Of a stretch of DNA of 64,000 nucleotides, positions 21,401 through 32,369 are shown piece by piece. Every line of letters starts with the position of its first letter. Positions within the stretch are counted from its first letter, which is position 1. The notes below the pieces were generated by a model that saw only the letters and a list, made by a program, of their open reading frames with translations, was not told the DNA's origin and made no database searches. This DNA comes from Porites lobata (lineage: Eukaryota > Cnidaria > Anthozoa > Scleractinia > Poritidae): the NCBI GenBank assembly GCA_942486035.1, contig CALNXK010000022.1:4234001-4298000 (forward strand), given 5' to 3'. The translations under genes were made by a program, and so were the position numbers.

Positions 21401-24400
21401 TGTAGAGGCAAGAAGTTTGCAAAAGAGTTGAGAAATTTTCCACCCTTATTTCAGACTTCTACTATTCGTAGAATAGTTAAATCATACATTGTTCACCTGC
21501 ACTGTATTGTAACAATAATTATTTTAACATTAGATGGGAGGATTTCTGAGGACAGTGCTGTTGAATTAGGGGACATAATAACAGATGAAGAAGAGATTAT
21601 TGAGGAACTTATAAAGAGAGGTACAGTAAGTTCTCTGTTGTAGAATTTTATGCCCATGTACATGATGTTATGTACAACCTTCAAAAAACTGAATCTCTTG
21701 ACCTGGATTACACTATTAGGAGTTGAAAACTTTGAAATGGCTCTGGAACATTGGTATGAAGCAGCAGAGTATGTCATGACTCAGCGAGGGCAAAGCCATC
21801 CACAGCAGGGAGACTCATTTTTCTTTTTTGAGGCTGATGCCAAACTCAATGCTCTAATAAGCAGCTCAAGAAAACTGCGGAAAGTCATTGAACAGTATGA
21901 TCTATCAGTGACATCTCTACCACGCACTCCAAGTAACATGTTGACATGGATTGATGATGAAAGTTTACAGGAGCAGTTACAGATGGGGATGGTCAGGGAT
22001 CTAGATCTTGATGATTCATCTGATGCAGATTCATTTGTGTCAGCAGCTGATGATGCACAGTTAGAGGTACAGCTGTACACATAACTTTACATGTTACAAC
22101 AATCATGCAGATGTTTGTTAAATGTTCAAATGCGCAATGCATTTTAACTGGAAGTGGACTTTTTGCACTCTTGAGCCGAGATTTTGAACAAATTGTCTCT
22201 GTAAGAGTAAAGACATTTAATAGTACATTTTGGTAGCATCCAGGCATAGTAAAAGAGAAAAAGGCTTAGTTCCGGTTGACGTGCGTCACTCAAAAATGCA
22301 GCTGCTTAAACTCTGTATTGTCATTGCGGGAACACTCAGAAAAGTAACATGATTTATTGATTATTATGATTTATTAATACAAATTTCCTGATAGTGTACT
22401 CTCCCATAACAAACATGTACTTGATACAAAAAATGGGAGGAAATGAAATGATTTGCTTGTTTCCTTCCTCAGTGAGAGCAACAATACCACCACCTCTGAC
22501 TTGTCACAAGCTTATTAAAGTATCCATGATTCTATTTTGTAGTTTGATGATAGCACTGAGGAGAGACTTGTGAGTGAGTCTTGTAAACTCAAGCTGTTCA
22601 GACAAGCTGTTCTAAGATCTGCTGGTTGTCACAGGTCTGTAGGAAAAAAATGATAATAATAATAACAATTATTGTAATAATACATGTAATACATATGTAA
22701 AAAGTAGCAGCGGCGAGAAAATATTGATCTTTTTTCTAAGTACAGTACATATAACAATTAACAGTGGATACTAGCTGTGTTTTACTGATTAAACCTTGCT
22801 TCTTTTGTCTTGTGTAGCCACCTGGAGTTTTATGTGTCAGGGTTGCAGCACTACATTAGACATGGAATTACCTGCAGAAAGATAAGGTGAAAACTTTGCT
22901 ACAATTTACATACGTATTGTAAGTTTAAAAGTACACACATACATATGCTGTTTACAGGTAGCCATTGTGACTGACCTGAAGGAGGATTATGAGGTTATCC
23001 CTGTATTAAGATCTGTCCGTACTGCAGATAACTCAACCCAGCGCGGGAAAGGTTTGCCACAACACTGGTTTGCCCTACTCTTTTTGAACAGTGGTGTGGG
23101 TTCTTTTATGTCCCACAAGAACCAGATAAGTGAAAATGTTGTGAGAAGGGACCTACGTTTTTCTGTCCTTGTTGGAGAAGACTAGAAAGTCTAACCATTT
23201 GCAGATGTCATTACAAAGGTAGCACTTTCTTCTCAGTTATTTAGAGACCCTGAGTGGTGGTCTGGCTGGGGTTTGAACCCGCAATCTTCCACTCAGCAGA
23301 CTGCCGCTCTCCTAACTGAGCTAACCAGGCAGCCACTTCATTGTTCGTGACTATCATCATTACAGAAGCTTGTGTAGTTGCTGCTTGTAGAAATGTAGAC
23401 ACTGTTTCCTAGCAGTTACAGTGAACATAACTGAAGAGGTTTGAAACAAGGGAAAAAGACATGTACATCTTTGCAGTGTACCTTCAAATCCAATTTTTTT
23501 GCTCCAAATTATCTTCTTGCTCTTCTTCTCCTTGCTTTCTTGGGATATAGAATGATTATCATACTACTAAGTAAACTTGTATTTGTTTTTATGGTGGAGT
23601 AAAAGAATCCTAAATGTTCAGAATTACCATAATTCCAAATACTTTTTGTTAAATGCCTACACTGAAGCAAACTGAATGAAGCAGGAATTTTTTCTCGTAA
23701 ATGACAAAACAAATAATTAATTTCTGCTTTACTTGCTTCAGTTTAATCTGTAAAGCAGATATTATTCTGCTGATTCTTGGAATCAAGGCTTTTCTATGCA
23801 AATATGTTAACTAAGTTCCTACAAGATAGCCAGCACGGTGTATGTACCAAAGTTGAGTCCTAGTACGTACATGTAAATCTAAAAGGCAACAGACAAAAAA
23901 CATTAATTACCAGTTTTAACCGCATTTTGTTAACCCTACAAAGTACTAACTTCATGCTCATTTAATTCTTCAAAGGACAAGTGTTGTGGGCTGTGAAACT
24001 GACATGGAGTTCCTTGCAAAAGTACATTGCATACGACAGGCATCCAAGGTTTGTTGTTAACAAGTATTCCATAAAGGCCGTTGTTTCCAAAAATTACCCA
24101 GAAAAAAAAAAAAAAACTTACAGCTTCTCTGTTTGGTTTGGCTTGTTAAAAAAACTTTTAATCTCCTGAAGAACTGACCTATATGATTCTTAACAGGTTT
24201 TTGTTGTGAGTAATGTCTTGCTGGGATGTATTATTTAGTGAAAAAAAAATTAATTTAATTTACAAGACTAAACTTTAGTCCTGATCCATCATTGAATTCT
24301 CTTTTTATTGGTATGACTGTGTGTTTTGTTGTTTTCCCTCTATGATTTTTTTTTCAAGATGGTATTTTCATCTTCTGAAATCCGTCAGTGGTTCATTGAA

Positions 24401-27400
24401 AGTGGTCGGCAAGCTGTTTCTACCGTTATTGAACAGGCAGGCAAGGTGCGGTATTGCTATTTTTGTTTTATTGTTCTATAAATAATGGACTAACATGACC
24501 TTAACCTTCCCAAACCAGAACAGCCTTTCTTTAGGTTAGAGTAATTCTCTCTCTACTGTTGATACTTGATTGCCGCAAGAATCTACAACCTTTGTTCCAG
24601 TTTTCCGTAATCTTGTTACTTCTCTCACATGTGTCAGAAAAAAGTTTTGTCTCTGTAAAGTAACCAACTCTACTCAATGTTTAATGCCTGCGAGAAACGC
24701 TTGAACGGATCATGGAAATTCAAGAAACAGTAGAAGTTAACAACTCTTCAGGAAAATTTACTTTCATTCTAACTGCTCAGGTGGTACATTGCATTGAAAC
24801 CTTAAAAATAATCCAACAGCATTTTGCATCATGTAAATAGAAGGAGTTGTCAGTTCACTGGTTGAACTTGAACAGTCATCCATGACAGTTTATCTTATGT
24901 AAAATCCATGCCTGTAAACAGCCATCTCAAACTCATTAGTAATTCATAAAGAAAATACAAAGGAAATTAATGTTTAATGAGTGTTTGGAAATCAGATGAA
25001 AAACTGCTCATTTTTGCCTCCTTAATTTCTCTTTCTAAAATCATTTTGTTTGAAAAGTAATATCAAGCATTCGACACAGTGTTTCATCACCAGATGAAAC
25101 ACCTCGATGTTCGTCAAAAATACTCCTCAGCGTGTTGTATTTTCACAGATGGAACACTGTGTTTCATGCTCTATATGCAACTCTCTTCTCACAGATGAAA
25201 CACTGCGTCTCATGCTTGATATATTAGGGTTTCAATATGAACTGAATGCAGCATGATACTCTTCACAGGATCCCTCGGACTTCCAAGCTGCATTTGATGA
25301 ATTAGTAGAGTATACATCCTCTGCAGACAACTGGAGGCAAATTAAGGATGAGCTTTCAGGCCGAGGGGTATGATTTATTGTTTTATTTTTTATTTTTACC
25401 TCTCTAACATTCAGGTACAGTTATACAGGTTACAAGTTGTGTGTAGAAACCTATCTAACCACAAGAAAACCTTAGAACAAATAACAGAAAAAATTATTTT
25501 GGCCCTAAAAACAACAGCAGCTCCGATACAGCTGAACCAATAGAATCAATATGCATGCATGAGAGAGCTACATCACCTCAAGAAACACTGCTTATTGGCC
25601 CTGGAAATGAACAGTTTCCGTTGAATTGTGTCAACTAGTACAGCTTAGTCATGTGTGACACAACTTACAATACCCGTTTGCCCAATAGCCCACTTTACAG
25701 TAATGTTACAGGTGGAAACAAGGCTGGAGTTGACCTTGTTTTGATACAACCCTTCCTGCTTTGTTATGTAAATCATGTTGTTCTTATGCTAACTAGTATT
25801 TTTAAAGCATGATTTCCATAAGAAAAGGAAGGAGGTTTGTATCAAAACAAGGTCAACTTCAGCCTCACGTTCACTCAAAGGCTAGGATACTAAGTCTGCA
25901 ACTGTAAAATGGCCTATTACAACTGTGGGCAAAGGAATTTCCAGAGTACAGTTTCAACAGGGCATAACAGTGATAATAATAATAATAATACTAATAATAA
26001 TGTTTACTTATATAGTGCCATTTCCGTTTCCGTTTCTGTCCAATGATGCTTTACAACAACAATTATTTTTTTGAAAAAAAAAATTAACAATATAATGCAC
26101 CGTTTAAAAATTTTTAAATTAAGCTAGCGTTAAAAGTTACAATATTGTTAAAATGAATAAAAACGTGAATAAAATCAAATAAAAATATGTGTCCATTTCA
26201 CATTAAAGATAGTGACCACAAATCTGGTTGGCGGCTGCATAAATGAATGCTTCAAGGACCAGCAGAGTTCTCTCTCCTTCCTCTTATTTCTCTCTCCCGT
26301 AAGAGACCTCTGGAATCAAGGAAATATGCCAATGGATTATAATTAATTTCTTTTTGTATCTTATCAGGTGAGCCATCTCTCATTCTATGATGTACTTCTG
26401 GATTTTGTGCTCTTGGATGCTTTTGATGATCTAGAGACCCCACCCTACACAGTAGCAACTGCTGTCCAAAACAGATGGTTATCAGCACGCATTAAAGAAA
26501 CTGTAAGTACCCTGGGGCCTGTTCCCTGAAAGTCCACTAATTTTTCACGCCTGAAGCCTAATTTGAAAATTAAAATCATTAAAATAAAAAATGTGGGTCC
26601 TAGCTATCAAACTAGTTCATTTTTAATGTTAACTGATACTTTTGTAATATTATCTGCGAAACTATTGAAATTCTGATCTCCTTTTCGCTATTACACAGTC
26701 ACATTCTGTGTGGGATAAAAGCACTATCTGATAGCACTAGCACTGCCCATCAGTCTAGTTGTATTTACTGATTATTAGTATAATAATTATTACATTGATG
26801 ATTATCGAAAATAGAGTGCTATGATTGGCTAGGAGCCTCGCTTCACCCGGCTATAATCACCGTGCGGTGATTATAACATTAAAGGCTAGCAGTTTTCAAA
26901 ATGGCAGTGAGATTTGTTGATGTTTCGGAGTGAGAAATTGTTCAATAATTTTATTTTTTCGAATAATCATCAATGTAACTATACTAAAACAATTAGTCAC
27001 CTCAGGCGATGTGAATATCGGCGAATAGTCACCTTGACTTATTCATGTCGCCTTTGGTGACTTATTGTTGACTGGTAAGCTGCTTGGTGGACTGATACCC
27101 GGGCAGGGGCTACGTTAAATTAAGGGAGAAAAAAAATGTATGAAGGCCTTTAAACTGCTTTGCTCATCAAACATTGCATTTGAAGTGCTGGGTCCAGTTC
27201 TCCGAAAGATGGCTAAGTTTAACCCACTATTAAGCCAAATTTTTAGCAAAATACTGTTGAGCCTTTACCCAAAGATACAGCTGTAATGATAACACAAAAT
27301 GTTACTAAAAGCAATACATAAGAAGGTAAAATAGAACAGTGGAAAAAATTATAATCCTGGATCAGCACTAATCAGCCTTTCAGAAACTGGGTTTTGCCTG

Positions 27401-28259
27401 ATAGCATCAAAATGATGGTGGCAATCTAGCCTTGTATCTCATATGGATTTCGAGTAATCCATAAAATCAAGGCTGTGCTCTAAGAAAAATTGAAAAAAGC
27501 CCTGGCCAGTGGCCTGAACCTGTGAAATCTGGGGTGCCCAGCATACGGTTTCCAAGAACAAACTTAAAAGATTTTTTAGACACCTTGGAGCCAAAGATCA
27601 GCAGGCACTGCTAGAGCACATCCTTGATAAAATGCATAAATATCATTATAATTAAATACAGTAGCAATATTTTAGGCTTGCTCATGACATAGCTTAAACT
27701 TTGTAAGCTGAATCAACATCTTGCCTTCCTGTCTCTTTGAGGTCTCTTTCAGTGGTGGGTTGTAGTTATAAACTGAGTTCTCCTTGGCATTATTTCTTTT
27801 CATGTCTTTGTTTTGTACTGTTATTGCCAGGCACTTACCACAGCAATCTGGGGTGTTTTGAAAGCCAAGTCCTCTTACCTTCAGGTTAGATACTGATTTC
27901 AGCATTTTTTTTCTTATTTATTCATATGATTATTAATATTTATTTATCGGTACAAGCTTTGCCAACAGGCAACACTTCAACTGTGAGGTCCAAATTTGCA
28001 TACGCACTGGCTTAGTTGAGGCATTGTGTTATGCTGCCATAATTATCCCAGACATATGAATATCACTTCAACACAGCTCTTTTAAACAAGGCTGTGTAGA
28101 GCTGTGCCAAAGAATTCTAGGGAACATAAAGGAAGGTGCCCTGCATATAAATAAAAATTATCTACAAAAACAAAAAATTCCTTATTTTGTTTGACATAAA
28201 AGATTTAAAGTTTCAAGAATTAATGACAGGATATGCTATCACCAGCATCACCGTTGTCC

Positions 28260-28294
<35 letters not shown>

Positions 28295-29038
28295 TTAACA
28301 TGAATTGTGTTATCTTTTACAGGATCCCTATGGCTTTATGGCGCATTTCTATGTTGTGGCTCAGTACGTGTCCCCAGTTCTTGCTTGGGGATTTTTGGGA
28401 ACAGATGAAGAATTAAAACAAGTGTGCGAGTATTTTAAGGTTGATATCCATTCCTTTTCTTTTTCTATTTTATACTTTGTTTTTAACTAGAACTATACAC
28501 ATTCGTGAGTAAACAGACCAACTTGCTCTCTCATCAGCTAAGAAATGGGTAGGAAAACCGGCTTCATTTCTATTTTGTTCTGTCCAAGATTGAAATTGTG
28601 GACTAAAGAGATGGAAAATGTACATCCCTCCGCCTCCCAAATCACGGATGGGAAAATAGTTCGCTTTGGCTTTCGCCCTGCTTCATCCTTGATTTCGGGG
28701 GGAAGCGCTTGCTGTTCTATGTTATTTTGTCCAAGATTGTAGCTAATTTGTGACTCAAAAAACTGGAAGTTAACAACTATTTGTCGACAACACCAAATTG
28801 ACGCTTTGACTTCATCTTTATTTTGTTTTAGAGTAACATCCTGGGCTTTATCAAAGACATCTTTGACTTCGACAGCTCTGATTATTCAACAACTGAAAGC
28901 TTGCGTGACTCCATCGTCAGATTAGCTAAGGAAAGAGGGGAACAGTTGTTGAGAGGTCAAGTCGAAGACACTGACGTTCTGGAAACAACGGATTCCTTTG
29001 GCGAATCGCAAGGCTTACAGAAGGTCAAGCAATGCTGA
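18472..29038 (+). CDS. MIGA: Mitoguardin (MIGA/FAM73), complete 13-exon gene, 562 residues
   Basis: Outer-mitochondrial-membrane protein that promotes mitochondrial fusion and lipid transfer at ER contacts. Exons: 18472-18649, 19917-20060, 21534-21620, 21720-22066, 22543-22634, 22818-22886, 23976-24048, 24359-24445, 25269-25367, 26368-26502, 27831-27884, 28323-28439, 28832-29038. All junctions are GT-AG and in phase. An N-terminal membrane anchor (about residues 7-31) is followed by the basic run KRKRR. Residues 138-150 resemble the TPR-like start of the family. An acidic stretch with SFVSAAD (241-247) looks like a phospho-FFAT motif for VAP binding. The C-terminal mitoguardin domain is well conserved: FLAKVHCIRQ, FYDVLLDFVLLDAFDDLE, ALTTAIWGVLKAK, YVSPVLAWGFLG. 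Length is a little under the human proteins (about 600). Whether it is the MIGA1 or MIGA2 type cannot be said; one copy is expected in an invertebrate. Confidence 0.93.
20380..20501. mobile_element. ATCCTTGGTTTAAA palindromic MITE, copy 1
   Basis: An inverted pair built on TATCCTTGG and AAGGATAAA with an internal GGTAATTTAGGGCAATGAGTT. It is the most diverged of three copies (others at 39886-40004 and 43142-43261). It lies in the mitoguardin intron between exons 2 and 3. Confidence 0.7.
20617..21260 (+). mobile_element. 650-700-bp dispersed element, copy 1, in a mitoguardin intron
   Basis: Begins TATAACATAGCTAGAATATTC, then ATAGCGCGAGCGTGCTTCAT, and ends GTCAAGATATTGAGCAC. The same sequence occurs, reverse-complemented, at 47071-47793. 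Shared interior landmarks include GACGTCAATAAACTAT, a GTTGTTGTTGTCATC tract and TTCCGGCACCT. No clear protein is encoded. Confidence 0.8.
22031..22051 (+). other. Codons for a putative phospho-FFAT motif in mitoguardin
   Basis: Encodes SFVSAAD (residues 241-247) immediately after an acidic run (DLDLDDSSDAD). This fits the FFAT-like pattern with Phe at position 2, Ser at position 4 and Ala at position 5, known in vertebrate mitoguardins to recruit VAP proteins at ER contacts. Function here is inferred. Confidence 0.55.
23045..23330 (-). mobile_element. tRNA-derived SINE, about 285 bp
   Basis: The head on the minus strand starts at 23330 as GCCTGGTTAGCTCAGTTAGG (A-box-like) and includes GGGTTCAAACCCC (B box). 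The body continues leftward through CTCAGTTATTTAGAGACCC, GACATCTGCAAATGG and AAAGAACCCAC in the coding sense. The tRNA-like part lacks a well-paired acceptor stem, so this is a SINE and not a tRNA gene. It lies between mitoguardin exons 6 and 7. Confidence 0.85.
25061..25221. mobile_element. Fold-back MITE, about 161 bp, with GTGTTTCATC repeats
   Basis: Ends TATCAAGCAT and ATGCTTGATA are inverted. Copies of GATGAAACAC and its complement recur four times inside. It lies between mitoguardin exons 8 and 9. Confidence 0.7.
25684..25918. mobile_element. MITE of about 235 bp with two nested pairs of inverted repeats
   Basis: The outer pair is AATAGCCCACTTTACAG with CTGTAAAATGGCCTATT. The inner pair is GTTGACCTTGTTTTGATACA with its exact complement. 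It lies between mitoguardin exons 9 and 10. Confidence 0.8.
25970..26000. repeat. ATA/AAT microsatellite
   Basis: An interrupted run of ATAATA units, intronic in mitoguardin. Confidence 0.8.
26790..26978. mobile_element. MITE of about 189 bp, TTACATTGATGATTA ends
   Basis: TACATTGATGATTATCGAAAA at the left is the inverted partner of TTTCGAATAATCATCAATGTA at the right. The centre holds a second small palindrome (ATAATCACCGTGCGGTGATTAT, split as two arms). Intronic in mitoguardin. Confidence 0.75.
26988..27069. mobile_element. Short palindromic element, about 82 bp, adjacent to the preceding MITE
   Basis: AACAATTAGTCACCTCAGGCG is complemented by CGCCTTTGGTGACTTATTGTT, with a third GTCACC copy inside. 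It may be a separate insertion or the outer part of a composite with 26790-26978. Confidence 0.6.
28262..28297. repeat. CAT/ATC trinucleotide microsatellite
   Basis: About eleven uninterrupted ATC units, ending roughly 25 bp before the acceptor of mitoguardin exon 12 (28323). Confidence 0.9.
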
Positions 29039-29181
29039 GGAGAAATATCTTGATATTTATCTTGAACTGGCTGAGAGAGTGGCCGTTTTTATGCTAGGGA
29101 CGTTTAAGCCGTCTCCTGTTGAAAAAATAGTTCAACACTCGAAGAGAAATTTCGTATCTCCAAGCGGCCATGTATTGCTCT

Positions 29182-29354
29182 ATTTATTATATAAACACCA
29201 ATAAAATACCAAACCATTTCACTTTAATAGTTTTTTATATAAAAAGGCACCAATTTAATACCAAACCATTTCAACGGTGATATTTTTTTTGTGAAGATAT
29301 CAAGTTTTCGCGCGAAAGCTCACCTGGTATTTCATTGGTGTTTTTATAATAAAA
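29182..29354. mobile_element. MITE of about 173 bp in the mitoguardin 3' UTR
   Basis: TTATTATATAAACACCAAT on the left is inverted relative to ATTGGTGTTTTTATAATAA on the right, and ACCAAACCATTTCA occurs twice inside. Its left arm supplies the first AATAAA after the mitoguardin stop. Confidence 0.75.
29200..29205 (+). terminator. Probable mitoguardin poly(A) signal AATAAA, inside a fold-back element
   Basis: This is the first canonical AATAAA after the mitoguardin stop codon at 29036-29038, 162 bp downstream. It lies within the left terminal inverted repeat of the fold-back element at 29182-29354. Confidence 0.55.
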
Positions 29355-30475
29355 CTGTGTTTTTCACAATGTTATCGTCTACTTGAATGCATCCCGTTTT
29401 TATGCCAGTCGCCTTTTAACGTCTCAGACGTTAAGCACGTCTAGACGACTTTAACGTCTCTAGTATTAAACCGGCCATCCTCGAAACGGCAGATTTCGGC
29501 AAATTATTATACGTTTCTGGGGGAAAGGACGAAGAAGGAAGCAAAAAGGGGAGAGAGCTCAAATCTTACATCATCTCTCTCCTAACCCCTACCGAGAGCT
29601 TGATAGTAAGGCTAGGGTGGATTTCTTTTTTTAAGGTCAGAGTTGGTGACTTAGGAAGCACTTGAAGAGCAGTGTATTAGACACTGGTGCTTTTGAGGTA
29701 TTTATGTTGACAAAAACACCACGGCGGCGGCCGAATGTTATTGTTTGGAACACATTTTATTGTTTATACAACGTTTGTGAATAATTTCAGTTGTATATAA
29801 ATGTGAAACTTACTTGGTATTTTTTTAAGGCGATGTTTTACGGGGCGATTCACATCGACGATTTTGAGCACATTGTATCGTTTAACGTTGTTGCAACCCT
29901 GAAAACGCCCTAAAATTGTCGTTGCAAATCGTCTCTTGTAACGTTACATTTAATCCATGAATCCAGGGCAAGCATATTCTCCAAGGAGGCTATTTATTGT
30001 GTTTCGTGTCCATTCTTACTTGACTTAACTTGCAAAGTTTCGATGATTGCAAACCGTTGTGGCTTTAGCGCCCTAGACGTAATCTATTGTTGTATTTTTG
30101 CTTATTTTCCTACACTGGAGGAAAAATGAACTTACAAAATCAAGGGAGCATTCAGACACATTATTTTCACGAGTAGGAGAGTTTTCTCTCGCGTGCTTAA
30201 AGTATTAACTGCTGTTGTGTTACCCTTCAAAAAGAAATTTGATATTTATATTTTGGAGTCTTTTTTTCTTTGGCCATTGTAAGGAGTGAAAGGTTTAACA
30301 CATGACGCCAATCTGATTCTAAAGGAAAAGCCCCGGGGACGAGAATTTAATGATCAGCGGTCTTACAAATTATTGAAGGCTGTTTCATGTAGGTTGGATT
30401 AGCAGCCGTTCTTCGGCTTCGGGAAATGGGCCAGAGTTCACTCATGCAAGAAAACTGCTCCCGAGTGTACTCAAG
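29355..30475. other. Spacer between mitoguardin and the possible exon at 30476
   Basis: Mixed AT-rich sequence with a short GACGTTAAAGTCGTCTAGACG-like cluster near 29430-29460 (repeated TTAACGTCT words). No gene or bounded element was recognised. Confidence 0.5.
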
Positions 30476-30715
30476 ATGGACAGACCTCGTATCTTGCGAA
30501 CTACACCGCTGAAGTCCTACGAAGATAACGTTTTATCGTTGTTACGAAATTACACTCGACAAGAGAGTTCAACAATCGCAAAACAACGGCAATTTAAGGT
30601 TCAAACACTTCTTCGGAACGGTGATTCAACAAAAACCACAGGGCAACCACTCAAACATGTCTTTGTCAGAGTCTCTCCAGCAACCAACCGCAGACCAAGG
30701 GTTTGGTATACCCAG
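30476..30715 (+). CDS. Possible first coding exon of an unknown gene (80 residues)
   Basis: An ATG opens 80 codons ending exactly at a plausible donor (CCCAG then GTAAAA). If not spliced, the frame stops after two more codons. The product starts MDRPRILRTTPLKSYEDN and is rich in Arg, Lys and Thr. I recognise no domain, signal peptide or membrane segment. No continuing exon on this strand could be identified before the minus-strand TENA gene starts at 30942, so the model depends only on the long open frame and the donor. It could equally be a chance ORF in the spacer after mitoguardin. Confidence 0.3.
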
Positions 30716-30879
30716 GTAAAATAAAGTGTTTTAACAAAAAACAGGGTGTGCAATCAGCTGTGCAATGCAATCCAATCCACGGGTAAATGCATGGATCTAC
30801 ATTAGACACATAAGACGCCAGCACCTGTTTTCTTTTCCCGGATCAATTACGATTAAAAGAATACATGTGGGTAAAGAAC

Positions 30880-30885
30880 TTTATT
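30880..30885 (-). terminator. Poly(A) signal of the TENA-like gene
   Basis: AATAAA on the minus strand about 60 bp after the stop codon at 30942-30944, a normal spacing for a compact 3' UTR. Confidence 0.7.
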
Positions 30886-30941
30886 TCAGCCGTGTTTGAT
30901 TTCATAAAAAGGACAGCCGACTGAGCTACAGTAATTGAGAA

Positions 30942-32369
30942 TTACACATTGAAAAAAGAGTAGTAATACAGAGTTTCATCACATGCATCTCGGAAAAAAT
31001 TGAGCTCGTTAATCATTCCCTCGTGGAAAACAACTAGAGCCTCCTCCCTCTCCTCTGCACTGAAAAAGAAATCAACAAACTTCTCCAGGCGGCTTTTGTG
31101 GTCTGGATCAGGCTTGTTATCCTCAAACCAGCCATAGTATGGATTGGTGTCGCTTACAGAACAGATGGTCTCACTGGCAATCCATGGCCAAAGCATTGTG
31201 CATGGCAACATAGCTATGGCTAGGAACTTGGGACGCTGGCGGCTCAGAGCAGCCTCGTAACCCACGTACATATCAGCTGCAGGACCCATGACTACGCTGT
31301 CAGTATTCTTGAGTCGCCAGGTCTTCACAAACTCTTGATTGTATTGCTTGTAGCTCTCAGACTGGACACGGTAAAGTAATGAAAATTCTGGCTTCCCGAG
31401 CAGCTGAATCTCTTTGGCAGCGTGGTCGAACGCTTCCACTGCATTAAAGCAGTAAGCAGCATCTTGCACCATGTAGCCTCCATAGTCATCAGGGTCAAGA
31501 GTTCCCGTGGCCATCCCTTGAATAAACTTGGTCTCTTTGGCGGCATTTCGGATCTTCACGCTTACTTCATTGTTAAACAAGCTTTGGCTAAAAGACCAGC
31601 CTTTCTCCACTGGTTCATCGGGAAGATAACTGAAGTCAAATCTCTGTTTTCTTATTGCCTTTAGTTGTCGCAGACGTTTACCCTCTGAAGAAGAAAAAGC
31701 ACCCGTTGTTGCTGCTGTCTTATCAGTTTATACTCTGCTGCATGACACCCCTGGCATGACTGATCACGATCTCAATTGTCAGCTTAGGCAAGACCCCAGG
31801 CAAACGTCAAACTTCGAAATCCACTTTAGACTAATTAACCTCACGTTATAGATAGTGGGGAAGACGCGAAAGTGAAAGGCACGCGAACGTTAATGCGCCA
31901 CTGAATAGCTTTCATTAAGTTCCTCACATGTGAAATTAGTGCCAAGTGCCCTGGTGATCTGATATTGTATTAAGTGTGGGAGGCTGCAACAATTTATGTG
32001 TTTGCATAGCCTGCGTGGCAGGCGTTCGAAAGGGAAGGGGAAGGAAATTAGGGCGCGAGACCGCGCACGAGGGAGGAGGGAGGAGGGGAACCACACACTC
32101 TCCGCCCCACACGCTCTCGCGCGCCCAAATTCCCCCTTCCCCTTCCCCTTTTAACGCCTGCCACGCAGGCTAGTGTTTGCATGGCTACGTGTTGTCATTT
32201 TTTCCATTAAAACGCCATTCTCGTCTACAAGTCAGTTTCTCTTCCCTTGGGAGAAGTGAAGCGGCGTGTCGACGAAAAAACAACAAGGCGATCAAAAACG
32301 AAAAGAGAACGAAGTTTAAAATGGGTAGAGGAACTAACCTTGCAAGCGACTCATCGTCCTGAGGTGTTA
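30942..32369 (-). CDS. TENA/THI-4 family protein (thiaminase II / aminopyrimidine aminohydrolase-like), 252 residues
   Basis: Family members hydrolyse amino-HMP or thiamin breakdown products in the thiamin salvage route. The main exon is 31684-30942. A small 5' exon at 32369-32339 carries the start ATG at 32354 and 16 coding bases (MSRLQ plus one base). The junction is GT-AG and in phase. The 5' exon begins at an acceptor (CTTCCAG), so a further non-coding leader exon is expected upstream. Typical TENA landmarks are present: YMVQDAAY (about residues 77-84, with the substrate-binding Asp), the catalytic-type Cys in AMLPCTMLW (Cys about 167), and Glu in NELNFF (about 232). The whole protein is one TENA domain with a short N-terminal extension and no targeting peptide. 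A poly(A) signal lies 57-62 bp after the stop. Substrate is inferred from the family only; eukaryotic members vary. Confidence 0.88.
32007..32172. mobile_element. Mutator-like MITE, TAGCCTGC family, copy 1, exact 9-bp target duplication
   Basis: Perfect 18-bp ends TAGCCTGCGTGGCAGGCG and complement enclose a GC-rich core. GTGTTTGCA is duplicated exactly at 31998-32006 and 32173-32181. It lies in the intron of the TENA-like gene. Confidence 0.9.

Noticed and set aside
23250..23330. tRNA gene on the minus strand
   Set aside because: A and B boxes are present, but the acceptor stem is poor and the sequence continues into a typical SINE body, so it was called a SINE.
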